The translations under genes were made by a program, and so were the position numbers. A DNA stretch of 30,983 nucleotides. Origin: an uncultured Bacilli bacterium (GTDB taxonomy: Bacteria > Bacillota_I > Bacilli_A > RF39 > UBA660). The stretch is from contig CATLBU010000002.1 of the NCBI GenBank assembly GCA_949879835.1, positions 1-30,983 on the forward strand. The letters run 5' to 3'. The notes under the pieces were generated by a model that was given only the letters and a program-made list of their open reading frames with translations, was not told where the DNA came from and searched no databases. Positions 1-7,592 of the stretch are shown piece after piece. The stretch's first letter is position 1, and each line of letters starts with the position of its first letter.

Positions 1-182
1 CAAGGAATGTAAATAATCTAAATTCTCTTAATTGTTGTATTTTAAATGAGTGCATTACTCTTAGCAGAGAGTGCAGGAGTGATTACAGAATCCAAGTTAC
101 ATTCTTGATAAAAAATATTTCTTTTCAAATGCCTTTAAATTTGTACTTATTTTATCTTAATATATTAGTCTATCATAAATGA
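1..182. other. Gene-free left edge, nothing recognised
   Basis: I see no convincing gene, RNA or terminator here. A 20-codon open frame on the plus strand (46-108) reads well as protein but has no ribosome site and matches nothing I know. The stretch lies downstream of the small CotD-like gene and could hold its decayed 3' part, but I find no matching residues in any frame. Confidence 0.4.
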
Positions 183-332
183 TCACACTTGTGGTACTTC
201 ATGATAAAATTCTTGTTCTACACATTTTGTAATAGTTGGCTCTACAATTGGTTGTTCTCCACAACAAGGATTTTGAGGCATACCAAATCCCATTCCAAAT
301 TGTCTATTAGAGCAACATCTGTTTGAAAACAT
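183..332 (-). CDS. Short CotD-like spore coat protein (possibly truncated)
   Basis: A 49-residue protein, found by reading the sequence directly. The ATG at 332 is preceded by a strong AAGGGGGA ribosome site, which supports a real gene. It is rich in Cys, Gly, Pro and Gln: Cys pairs at residues 6-7 and 23-24 and a lone Cys at 36. The stretch PIVEPTITKCVEQEFYHEVP resembles the core of CotD-family inner coat proteins, which (from memory of the family) continue into a His-rich tail with a CPIHTH-like motif. Here a TGA stop follows HEVPQV, so the His-rich tail is missing and I cannot find it in other frames downstream. It is either a naturally short paralogue or a truncated gene. CATATGATA at 355-363 resembles a late mother-cell sigma -10. 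Family assignment is from motif similarity only. Confidence 0.55.
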   Translation of the reverse strand: MFSNRCCSNRQFGMGFGMPQNPCCGEQPIVEPTITKCVEQEFYHEVPQV

Positions 333-354
333 TTTTATTCCCCCTTACCTAGTT

Positions 355-363
355 TATCATATG
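355..363 (-). promoter_or_regulatory. Possible SigK-type -10 element
   Basis: Read on the minus strand this is CATATGATA, which fits the CATAnnnTA -10 consensus of mother-cell sigma K in Bacilli. It lies 23 bases upstream of the CotD-like start codon. I do not see a clean AC dinucleotide at the expected -35 spacing, so support is partial. Confidence 0.25.
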
Positions 364-398
364 TTGGATCCGACCTTTTGCACATGGAATTTGTCTAC

Positions 399-426
399 TT
401 GCAAAATAATAATTTTATGATATAAT
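399..426 (+). promoter_or_regulatory. Sigma-A-type promoter of the 450-1064 gene
   Basis: TTGCAA (399-404), a 16-base spacer and a perfect TATAAT (421-426). The expected start site near 433 lies only a few bases before the GAGGTGA ribosome site (440-446), so the leader would be very short. Confidence 0.6.
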
Positions 427-449
427 ATTTTGACAATGAGGTGAGTAAG

Positions 450-1064
450 ATGGGAGAAATTATATGGGAACTAACCCTATTAGAAGTTTATCAATCAAAT
501 AAAAAAAAAGAATTATTAGCCCTTATCACTCAATTTCTAGCTGAGTTCCAATATCAACGTTTTCTTTCTAATTTATCTAATTATCAAATTTATAAAACTC
601 AATTATTACAATTGATAAAAAATGATATCGATTATGACCTCCTTAATAACTATCCTATTTCTTTGATTCAGATTTTTGAAGAATACGAAGAAATTTGTTC
701 TAAACATACTAGCAGGTTAATGTTCCCCAATCAGATAGTTTGTATTTATCCTTGCATTCGAATGGCAAAAGCAAGTAAAAGAATTCGCTGCCACTTCGAT
801 GGATCTACTATTTCAGAAAATGAATTATATTTATCTTACCGTCCATTACTCGATAACCTAGATACTAAAGAAAGATTTGTTTTAGAACACACAATTAAAG
901 TAAATCCTATATACGAAGATATTCTTCCTAGTAATATTCAAGAATTAGAATTTTTATATGAACACTATCAGAATACAGATTTACCTAATCAATTTGATAT
1001 CTATTTTGACGAATTTCGTTCAGGATATACTTTTTCTTTATTAAAACTTAAAAAGAAGAGATAA
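450..1064 (+). CDS. Conserved-looking protein of unknown function
   Basis: I do not recognise this 204-residue protein. I place the start at ATG 450, which has GAGGTGA upstream at 5-base spacing; the frame also opens three codons earlier at a GTG that lies inside that ribosome site. The product has no signal peptide or membrane segment. It is rich in Leu, Tyr, Asn and acidic residues, looks alpha-helical, and ends in a basic LKLKKKR tail. A short central block (residues about 90-115) holds two Cys, in IVCIYPCIRM and IRCHF. It converges on ffh and shares a terminator hairpin with it; the TAA stop lies in the hairpin loop. It has its own promoter, so it is probably a single-gene unit. Confidence 0.7.
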   Translation: MGEIIWELTLLEVYQSNKKKELLALITQFLAEFQYQRFLSNLSNYQIYKTQLLQLIKNDIDYDLLNNYPISLIQIFEEYEEICSKHTSRLMFPNQIVCIYPCIRMAKASKRIRCHFDGSTISENELYLSYRPLLDNLDTKERFVLEHTIKVNPIYEDILPSNIQELEFLYEHYQNTDLPNQFDIYFDEFRSGYTFSLLKLKKKR

Positions 1065-1075
1065 GCTCTTCTTTT
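1051..1075. terminator. Bidirectional terminator between convergent genes
   Basis: A perfect 10-bp stem, AAAAGAAGAG (1051-1060) pairing with CTCTTCTTTT (1066-1075), with a 5-base loop. The 3' arm is T-rich in both directions, so it can end both the 450-1064 transcript and the ffh transcript. It overlaps the ends of both reading frames. Confidence 0.8.
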
Positions 1076-2381
1076 AAAATGGCATTTTCATATTACCATT
1101 TTTTATCATTTTCATCATTTTTTTCATTTCTTCAAACTGTTTTAGCAAACGATTAATTTCTTCTATACTTCTTCCACTACCTCTTGAAATCCTTTGTTTT
1201 CTACTGGCTTTTAAAATGATGGGATTCTTTCGTTCTTCAGGAGTCATGGATAATATAATCGCTTCAATATGCGCCATATCCTTAGGATCTACTTTCACTT
1301 TGTTTAATCCCATTTTTTTTGCTCCAGGTAACATTTTAATAATATTTTCTAATGGTCCTAATTTTTTTATTTGATTGAGTGTCAATAAAAAATCTTCCAG
1401 ATCAAATTTTCCCTTTTGCATTTTCTTAGCGGTTTTCATAGCCTCTTCTTCATCAATTACCGATTCTGCTTTTTCTACAATGGACATAATATCGCCCATA
1501 CCAAGAATTCTAGTTGCCATTCTTTCAGGGTAAAATTCTTCTAATCCATCCATTTTTTCACTAACACCAATAAATTTAATTGGTACATTGGTTAGATGTC
1601 GAATAGAAAGAGCAGCTCCTCCTCTTGTATCTCCATCTAATTTTGTGAGGATGGCTCCAGTAAGTTTTAACTTATTATTAAAACCTTCAATTACATTAAT
1701 AGCATCTTGTCCTGTCATACTATCAATTACAAGTAAAACTTCATCTGAATGGATGAATTCATGAATATTATTCAGCTCATCCATCAACTCCTCATCGATA
1801 TGCAGACGTCCAGCTGTGTCGATTAAAACATAGTCAAATTGATTTTCTTTCGCATAGGAAATTGCATTTTTTGAAATTTCAACTGGATCATTTTTTCCTT
1901 CTTCATAGACTTCTATTCCTAGTTCTTTTCCTAGTTGCTTTAATTGTTCAATCGCTGCTGGTCGATACACATCACAGGCTACTAATAATGGCTTCTTTTT
2001 ATGTTTTTTTCGAAGAAAATTAGCTATTTTAGCAATTGTGGTTGTTTTTCCACTTCCCTGAAGTCCTACTAACATTAAAGTAGCTGGATTTCCATTTAAA
2101 TTTAAATCCTGTTTTTCTCCACCTAGTAATTCTACTAATTCATCTTTGACAATTTTTACAAACAGTTCTCCAGGTTTTAAGGATTTAGCAACTTCTTCTC
2201 CTAAGGCTTTTTCTTTAACACTAGCTATAAATTCTTTTACTACTTGATAATTAACATCGGCTTCTAGTAAGGCAAGTCTAATTTCTCTTGTCATTTCACT
2301 GATATTTTCTTCTGTTATTCTTCCATAACCTTTTATTTTTGTCACAACATTTTGTAATCTATCGCCTAAACTTTCAAACAT
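1074..2381 (-). CDS. ffh: Signal recognition particle GTPase Ffh
   Basis: The protein component of the signal recognition particle; with 4.5S/scRNA it binds signal peptides at the ribosome and delivers the complex to FtsY at the membrane. At 435 residues it is close to the usual bacterial length. The N domain is followed by the G domain, with P-loop GLQGSGKTT (residues 106-114), DTAGRL and the TKLDGD guanine-specificity motif. The M domain from about residue 296 carries the RNA-binding RGSGRSIEEINRLL segment and a Met-rich C-terminus. ATG 2381 has AAGGTGA upstream and a TATAAT at 2398-2403, so it is probably transcribed on its own with a tiny leader. ylxM, which commonly precedes ffh in Bacillota, is absent; an ABC-F gene with its own terminator lies upstream instead. 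Confidence 0.97.
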   Translation of the reverse strand: MFESLGDRLQNVVTKIKGYGRITEENISEMTREIRLALLEADVNYQVVKEFIASVKEKALGEEVAKSLKPGELFVKIVKDELVELLGGEKQDLNLNGNPATLMLVGLQGSGKTTTIAKIANFLRKKHKKKPLLVACDVYRPAAIEQLKQLGKELGIEVYEEGKNDPVEISKNAISYAKENQFDYVLIDTAGRLHIDEELMDELNNIHEFIHSDEVLLVIDSMTGQDAINVIEGFNNKLKLTGAILTKLDGDTRGGAALSIRHLTNVPIKFIGVSEKMDGLEEFYPERMATRILGMGDIMSIVEKAESVIDEEEAMKTAKKMQKGKFDLEDFLLTLNQIKKLGPLENIIKMLPGAKKMGLNKVKVDPKDMAHIEAIILSMTPEERKNPIILKASRKQRISRGSGRSIEEINRLLKQFEEMKKMMKMIKNGNMKMPF

Positions 2382-2450
2382 TTTATCACCTTTTACTATT
2401 ATATAATAAATTCATTTAAAAAGCTATGTTAATTCTCTTTTTTAATTATT

Positions 2451-2474
2451 AAAAAAAGAGTAAAATTCTTACTC
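2451..2474 (-). terminator. Intrinsic terminator after the ABC-F gene
   Basis: On the minus strand, GAGTAA pairs with TTACTC around a 5-base loop and is followed by seven T (2451-2457). It starts right after the ABC-F stop codon and separates that unit from ffh. Confidence 0.85.
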
Positions 2475-4070
2475 CTATTCGCTGATTCCAAACTTTTCAA
2501 TATACTCTTCATAAGATATCTGTTTATCTCTATATGTTCCATCTTGTTTTATTTCTATTAATCGATTACAAACACTTTCAATCATTTCTTGATCATAAGT
2601 AGCAATTACTACTACTCCCTTAAATTTCTCTAATCCTAGGTTAAGAGAATTAATGGATTCTATATCTAGATGGTTAGTTAGTTCATCTAAAAGTAAAACA
2701 TTTCCTTTTTCTAACATAATTTTAGACATCATGACACGTACCTTTTCTCCACCAGATAATACATTTACAGTTTTTAATGATTCTTCTCCAGAAAACAGCA
2801 TTCTTCCTAAAAAACCTCGAATAAAACTCTCATCTTTATTTTCAGAATAATTTCTAAGCCAATTTACAAGATCTATCTTTTCTTTAAAATATTCATCGTG
2901 ATTTTTCGCAAAATAGCTCAAATTTACAGTAGACCCTATTTTTATTTCACCACTATCTGGTTGCAATTCACCAGCTAAGATTTTAAGAAGGGATGTTTTT
3001 GCTATTTCATTTCCTCCAATTAATGCAATCTTGTCATCTGGGTGAATTGTCAAGTTCAAATTTTTGATAACTGGTTCTCCATCTATACTATAATTGATTT
3101 TTTCTAAAGAAATTACTTCCTTTCCTAAAAATTTTTCGGGTTCAAAGCTGATATAAGGATATTTTCTAGTAGATGGTTTTATTTCATCTAAAACTATTTT
3201 TTCTAATGATTTTTTTCTTGAGGTTGCTTGCTTTGATTTAGAGGCATTCGCACTAAATCTAGCGATAAAATCTTGTAATTCTTTTATTTTTTCTTCTTTT
3301 CTTCGATTGGAATCACGCATTTGTTTTTGAATCAATTCACTGGATTTAAACCAAAAATCATAGTTTCCAATGAAAAGGGTAATTTTTTCATAATCAATAT
3401 CTACCATGTGAGTACATACTTTATTTAGAAAATGACGATCATGAGATACTACTAAAATGGTATTTTTAAAATTAATTAAAAATTCTTCTAACCACATTTT
3501 ACTTTTGGCATCTAATCCATTTGTTGGTTCATCTAAAAGCAGAATGTCTGGATTTCCAAACAAAGCTCTAGCTAGTAATACTTTTACTTTCTCTTTATCT
3601 TCTAAGTCTTTCATTTGTTTTTCTATATAAGAATTATCTAAACCCAATCCCGAGAGTAAAATTGCAGCATCGCTTTCTGCTTGCCACCCGTTTTTTTCCT
3701 CAAACTTGGCTTCTAATTCACCCGCTCGTATTCCATCTTCCACACTAAAATCGGGTTTCATATAAATTTCTTCTTTTTGTTTCATAATAGAATATAACTC
3801 GCTATCTCCAGAGATAATGGTGTTCATTACTGTATCATTATCAAATTCATTGTGATTTTGACGTAAAACCGAAATTCTTTCCCCTGGACCTATGGCTACT
3901 TCTCCTTTAGTAGATTCTACTTCTCCACTAATAATTTTTAGAAAAGTAGATTTTCCTGCTCCGTTTGCTCCAATAATGCCATAACAATTATCATCTTTAA
4001 ATTCTAAGTTTACATTTTCAAATAAAGTTCTTGTTCCAAAGCGTAAACTCACATTATTTACCTTTAACAT
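2475..4070 (-). CDS. ABC-F family ATPase with one degenerate ATP site
   Basis: A 531-residue soluble protein with two ATP-binding domains joined by a basic linker (about 240-310), the layout of ABC-F factors that act on the ribosome; overall it resembles the YkpA/YbiT branch. Domain 1 has a sound Walker A, GANGAGKST (34-42), Walker B LLLDEPTN (177-184) and switch His210 in SHD. Its signature motif, however, is LEDKE (156-160) instead of LSGGE. Domain 2 keeps LSGGE (438-442) but has a poor Walker A, GGNEIAKTS (352-360), LLLDELTN with Leu for Pro, and Tyr492 in place of the switch His. Since each ATP site joins Walker A of one domain with the signature of the other, one site is intact and the other eroded. 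The strong ribosome site TAGGAGG precedes ATG 4070. It lies 16 bases after a HAD phosphatase gene, probably in one operon. Confidence 0.92.
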   Translation of the reverse strand: MLKVNNVSLRFGTRTLFENVNLEFKDDNCYGIIGANGAGKSTFLKIISGEVESTKGEVAIGPGERISVLRQNHNEFDNDTVMNTIISGDSELYSIMKQKEEIYMKPDFSVEDGIRAGELEAKFEEKNGWQAESDAAILLSGLGLDNSYIEKQMKDLEDKEKVKVLLARALFGNPDILLLDEPTNGLDAKSKMWLEEFLINFKNTILVVSHDRHFLNKVCTHMVDIDYEKITLFIGNYDFWFKSSELIQKQMRDSNRRKEEKIKELQDFIARFSANASKSKQATSRKKSLEKIVLDEIKPSTRKYPYISFEPEKFLGKEVISLEKINYSIDGEPVIKNLNLTIHPDDKIALIGGNEIAKTSLLKILAGELQPDSGEIKIGSTVNLSYFAKNHDEYFKEKIDLVNWLRNYSENKDESFIRGFLGRMLFSGEESLKTVNVLSGGEKVRVMMSKIMLEKGNVLLLDELTNHLDIESINSLNLGLEKFKGVVVIATYDQEMIESVCNRLIEIKQDGTYRDKQISYEEYIEKFGISE

Positions 4071-4086
4071 ATAAACCTCCTAATTC

Positions 4087-4785
4087 TTATTTTATCATAA
4101 TATCCTTTATAAGCATATATACACTATCATATTCTTTTAACGCATAGTTTTTTACTTCTTCAATTGCATTCTTAATTGCACATCCATGAAACCTTTTAAT
4201 CATTTCGATATCTGTATGATCATCCCCGATTGTATAAATTTCAGTATTCTGAATTTTCTCTTTAGAAGCTATTTTGGATATTGCTTGATCTTTACTAGCT
4301 AAATTCGAAACAATTTCGATTGCTGCACTATCAGATATCAAAAATGAATGAATAAAAGATCCATATCGCTTATTTAATAACTGATTCAGTCTTAAAGCCT
4401 TTTCTTTATCCTCTAGTTTAAGGTGAATTTTTGTTATGTTTTGTTCTTGAATACTAACCTTAGATTTCAAACCAGAGTATGCAGACATCTCTTCCTGGTC
4501 ATGTAAATTTAATAATTTTATTAATTCTTGTTTTATTTCTTCATGAATAAAATGGTTTTCTAAAATTTTATCTTCTTTTATAATGGTTGCTCCATGATTT
4601 AAAATAAGATAATGATATTTTAAGTTATATTTTTCTTTTACAATGTTAAAATCAGAATAAGACCTTCCTGTTGCCATTACAAATAAGTTTTCTTTCATAA
4701 ATTTATCTACAAATTGATTGTTTTTTTGAACATCTTGATCATTTAAATAATAGGTTCTATCATAATCACTTACTAACATTTTCAT
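4087..4785 (-). CDS. HAD-superfamily phosphatase, Cof-type
   Basis: A cytosolic phosphatase of the HAD superfamily, probably acting on small phosphorylated metabolites; the substrate cannot be read from the sequence. Motif I is DYDRT, with nucleophile Asp7 and acid Asp9; motif II is the Thr39 of MATGRS; a Lys for motif III is present in the SKDQAISK region; motif IV is GDDHTD, binding Mg. At 232 residues it is shorter than most Cof proteins (about 265-290), so the cap domain is reduced. AGGTGGA lies just before ATG 4785; a second in-frame ATG two codons on is an alternative start. It is followed after 16 bases by the ABC-F gene and preceded by a terminator, so the two genes probably form one unit. 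Confidence 0.88.
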   Translation of the reverse strand: MKMLVSDYDRTYYLNDQDVQKNNQFVDKFMKENLFVMATGRSYSDFNIVKEKYNLKYHYLILNHGATIIKEDKILENHFIHEEIKQELIKLLNLHDQEEMSAYSGLKSKVSIQEQNITKIHLKLEDKEKALRLNQLLNKRYGSFIHSFLISDSAAIEIVSNLASKDQAISKIASKEKIQNTEIYTIGDDHTDIEMIKRFHGCAIKNAIEEVKNYALKEYDSVYMLIKDIMIK

Positions 4786-4807
4786 AAATCCACCTAAACT
4801 AGTATAT

Positions 4808-4831
4808 CAAAAAAAGTAGTATATAGCTACT
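4808..4831 (-). terminator. Intrinsic terminator after the small hydrolase gene
   Basis: On the minus strand AGTAG and CTACT pair around a 7-base loop and are followed by seven T. It ends the 4837-6883 operon just before the HAD gene. Confidence 0.7.
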
Positions 4832-4836
4832 ATTTC

Positions 4837-5391
4837 TTATATATATTCTAAGAGCTGTTGAAATTCAGTATATCCACTTTCTGAATTTAAATGTCCACCA
4901 TTAGAAATCATAATTTGATTTTCAGTAATTGCATCTGCAAATTCTTTTTCCTTTTCATATTTTACATAAGGATCATTATTAGAATAGAAACAAACAATAT
5001 CTGTACAATAATTCTTTATATCTGATAAATTATCAAAATACATACTTTGATTCACTGCATCATAATCATCATTTATTCCCAAATAATGATTAAAGCCACA
5101 TACAAATACTAATCTTCTTACTTTGATTTTGTTCTCTACTAAAAATTTACAAATAAATATTGGCGCAATTGAATGCGCAAATACAACTGTATTTTCATGA
5201 ATAATATTTGCGTGGACATAAGTCTTTAAAAGATTAGACCAATTTTCATAATTTTGAAAACCTACTCCGGTTGGGAAATCTGGCGTATAAACTTCTAAAT
5301 TTCTATTTTCTATCTCTTTTCTTAAATATGGAAACCAATTAACAAAAGGATTTCCAAAACTTCCATGAATTAATAAATAATTATTTTTCAT
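4837..5391 (-). CDS. RBBP9/YdeN-type alpha/beta serine hydrolase
   Basis: A small soluble alpha/beta hydrolase of 184 residues, the usual size for the RBBP9/YdeN family of serine esterases with unknown natural substrates. The N-terminus LLIHGSFGNP is the oxyanion-hole strand. The nucleophile elbow is FAHSIA with Ser74 (Ala replaces the first Gly of the usual GHS), the acid is Asp140 in SNNDPYV, and the base is His167 in NGGHLNSESG, a typical ending for this family. No signal peptide. The start is 16 bases after the upstream transglutaminase-like gene, so the two are probably cotranscribed and end at the terminator just downstream. Confidence 0.85.
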   Translation of the reverse strand: MKNNYLLIHGSFGNPFVNWFPYLRKEIENRNLEVYTPDFPTGVGFQNYENWSNLLKTYVHANIIHENTVVFAHSIAPIFICKFLVENKIKVRRLVFVCGFNHYLGINDDYDAVNQSMYFDNLSDIKNYCTDIVCFYSNNDPYVKYEKEKEFADAITENQIMISNGGHLNSESGYTEFQQLLEYI

Positions 5392-5407
5392 TTTATTCCT
5401 TCTTTCT

Positions 5408-6883
5408 TTATTTCTTGTTTCTTGAGCTCCTATTTTGTAGTTCTGATTGTAGGGTATTTAATAATTCGATTCTTTTTAAATCCTTTGTTATTTTCTCTCT
5501 AGATGTTTCCCCAGAAATTTGATTTACAATAGGGATTTCTTCTACAACTTCTAACGTTTCTTTTAGTCCCTTGATTAAATCTAAAAGACGTTGCCTTCTA
5601 GATTTAGGGATTGTTTGATTGATAATACTTTCAAAAATATCAGGATCTAATGGATATTTTATAGGATTCATTAGGTGTTCAATCCTTCTTACTTTATAAA
5701 TGCTCTTAATGAGAGCATTATCGGAAATTGTCTTCCTACCTAAATCTAAAAATTCTTCATATATTTTAGATACCGTATCATCATCTAATGCAGTTTTCTG
5801 ATTACATAGTCCTTCTAAATAATCGTTCTTTAATTTTTTTGAGATAATAGCAATTCTCTCTAGCAATACTTTATGAAAATCAGATTTAATAGAATCTGGT
5901 ATTCCTTGTTGAGTCATCTTATCTAGCCTTTTTTTATAATCATAGATATATTTCACAATATTATCTTGACTCCTATCTCCAAAAAGTTCATAATCTCTTT
6001 TCTTTTTAATATAACAAGAAATTTCAAATGGAACCAAAGCAAATCCATAATTATTTAGATATTCAGTGTCTTCTTCATTCCTTTTGTAAGACGCTGTTAT
6101 GTCCATATCATATATTCCATGAATGTTATATTTATTATCATTTAAATAAATTAAATTAGATACATGTGTAGATTTCCCATTTTTTTGCCAAATAATTGCT
6201 TCATTTTCAATATTTAAAGCTGTACATATAGAACTCACAAGGTTAAAATATCCTTCACAAACAATATAATTTCCTTTTACTATCTTATAAAAATCACGAC
6301 TTTCATTACTAGAATGACTTTCGTTTTCCCTATAGATTTTTTCTCTAATAGAGTCAAAGATAAAAAGTAATTGTTCTAAAGGAGAAAAATCATATTGTTT
6401 AATAATTTTAACTATTCTTTCTATAATTTCATAGACATCTTTTAATTCTTTTTGTGTTAGTTTGGAGTGCCGATTATATTTATCAAGAAATCGAATATTT
6501 TTATTAAAGGTTACTTCGCTTAAGATTTTTACTAGTTTGTGATCTGGAATTTTCATAACATCTATTACAACTCCATCTGGAAAATACTGATTAATTAAAT
6601 AGTATTCATTCAAATTAGAATAGTCAATTTCAATTACAATCTTATTTTTTAAAACTTCTGTATTTAATCCTTTTTCTAGTGCTACCAAGACTGTCTCAAT
6701 TTCTGGATTATCTTCATCCTTTATTACTTCAATTGTCTTCCTATTAAATGGCAAATTAATATCTTTTAAAGATTTTATGGCTAAAAAATATTCATGATCT
6801 ATATAAGCTAGAAATCCATTATAATTAGGATTTTTTGGAGTAAATTTTGATGAAAGCATGATCTCTAATTTTTTCACTAGCAT
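5408..6883 (-). CDS. Transglutaminase-like domain protein, unknown role
   Basis: A 491-residue soluble protein without signal peptide or membrane segment. The middle resembles the transglutaminase-like Cys-His-Asp fold: Cys209 in YIVCEGYFNLVSSIC opens a helix, His240 lies in STHVSNLIYL, and Asp259 or Asp261 in HGIYDMD follows a short strand, with the order and spacing expected of that fold (Cys to His about 30 residues, His to Asp about 20). In other bacteria such domains act as Cys proteases or peptide-modifying enzymes. The N-terminal 150 residues and the helical, charged C-terminal 170 are not recognised. GGGAGG lies just before ATG 6883, with a TATAAT further upstream. The small hydrolase follows after 16 bases. 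The fold is inferred from motif spacing alone. Confidence 0.7.
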   Translation of the reverse strand: MLVKKLEIMLSSKFTPKNPNYNGFLAYIDHEYFLAIKSLKDINLPFNRKTIEVIKDEDNPEIETVLVALEKGLNTEVLKNKIVIEIDYSNLNEYYLINQYFPDGVVIDVMKIPDHKLVKILSEVTFNKNIRFLDKYNRHSKLTQKELKDVYEIIERIVKIIKQYDFSPLEQLLFIFDSIREKIYRENESHSSNESRDFYKIVKGNYIVCEGYFNLVSSICTALNIENEAIIWQKNGKSTHVSNLIYLNDNKYNIHGIYDMDITASYKRNEEDTEYLNNYGFALVPFEISCYIKKKRDYELFGDRSQDNIVKYIYDYKKRLDKMTQQGIPDSIKSDFHKVLLERIAIISKKLKNDYLEGLCNQKTALDDDTVSKIYEEFLDLGRKTISDNALIKSIYKVRRIEHLMNPIKYPLDPDIFESIINQTIPKSRRQRLLDLIKGLKETLEVVEEIPIVNQISGETSREKITKDLKRIELLNTLQSELQNRSSRNKK

Positions 6884-6971
6884 AAACCTCCCAACTTCAT
6901 AAAGATTATATCATTTATTTATTGAATAATCTATTTTTTTAAGTAAATACTTCGTATACTTTTAATTCATT

Positions 6972-7002
6972 AAAAAATTACACTTCATTTAAAGTGTAAT
7001 TT
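6972..7002 (-). terminator. Intrinsic terminator after the thioredoxin-like gene
   Basis: A perfect 9-bp stem, ATTACACTT (6977-6985) with AAGTGTAAT (6992-7000), extended by A-T pairs. On the minus strand it is followed by a run of T. It sits just after the stop codon at 7011. Confidence 0.85.
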
Positions 7003-7010
7003 CCTTTTTT

Positions 7011-7529
7011 CTATTTTTTACTAATGCCATTTTTCTCTAAGAAACTTGCATAGTCATCATATTCAGAATATCCGATATGACTATCTACAATTTTATTATC
7101 TTTTACTAATAAGACAGTTGGAGTAGCACCATAGTTCTCATCAAAGAAATCCTTATCTAATTCCATAATTTTTTCTTGACCTTGTTCATCTACTTCTGAG
7201 ATATCTAAATATAATGTTTCATAATCATATTCTTCTTGTGCTTTTTGTAAATTTGGCAAAAATTGAACACAATATCCACATGTTGCTCTTCCCATATAGA
7301 TCACTTTTAAATCCTTTGATTTAAATGCATCTACAACACCATCTGCATCAATACTAGTAAACATACTGACATCATAGTCTTCACTAGAAGTATCTTCTGT
7401 TTCTGATTCTTCTGTTGAGTTATTTACTGTTCCATTGACCACAATTGTGATAATGGTATTGAGTGCTAAAAGAATAATAATTACATATAGGCATTTTAAA
7501 ATTTTATTCATCATTTCTTTTGTTTCCAT
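7011..7529 (-). CDS. Membrane-anchored thioredoxin-like protein
   Basis: An extracytoplasmic thiol-disulfide protein of 172 residues. The frame is open 10 codons further upstream, but AGGAGG (7536-7541) lies inside that part and points to ATG 7529. Residues 10-32 form one hydrophobic anchor, followed by a Ser/Thr/Glu-rich spacer (38-55) and a thioredoxin fold from about 58 to 172. The active site is Cys84-Gly-Tyr-Cys87 in RATCGYC and the cis-Pro is Pro137 in GATPTVL. The domain resembles thioredoxin-like accessory proteins of Gram-positive bacteria. Likely role: reducing or forming disulfides in exported proteins; no partner gene is next to it. It lies 63 bases after smc, with a possible TTGAAA/TATGTT promoter in the gap. 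Confidence 0.85.
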   Translation of the reverse strand: METKEMMNKILKCLYVIIILLALNTIITIVVNGTVNNSTEESETEDTSSEDYDVSMFTSIDADGVVDAFKSKDLKVIYMGRATCGYCVQFLPNLQKAQEEYDYETLYLDISEVDEQGQEKIMELDKDFFDENYGATPTVLLVKDNKIVDSHIGYSEYDDYASFLEKNGISKK

Positions 7530-7592
7530 TTTCTTCCTCCTACTATATAAACATATCAAATTTTTGTTTATTTTTCAATACTTTTCTTATAT

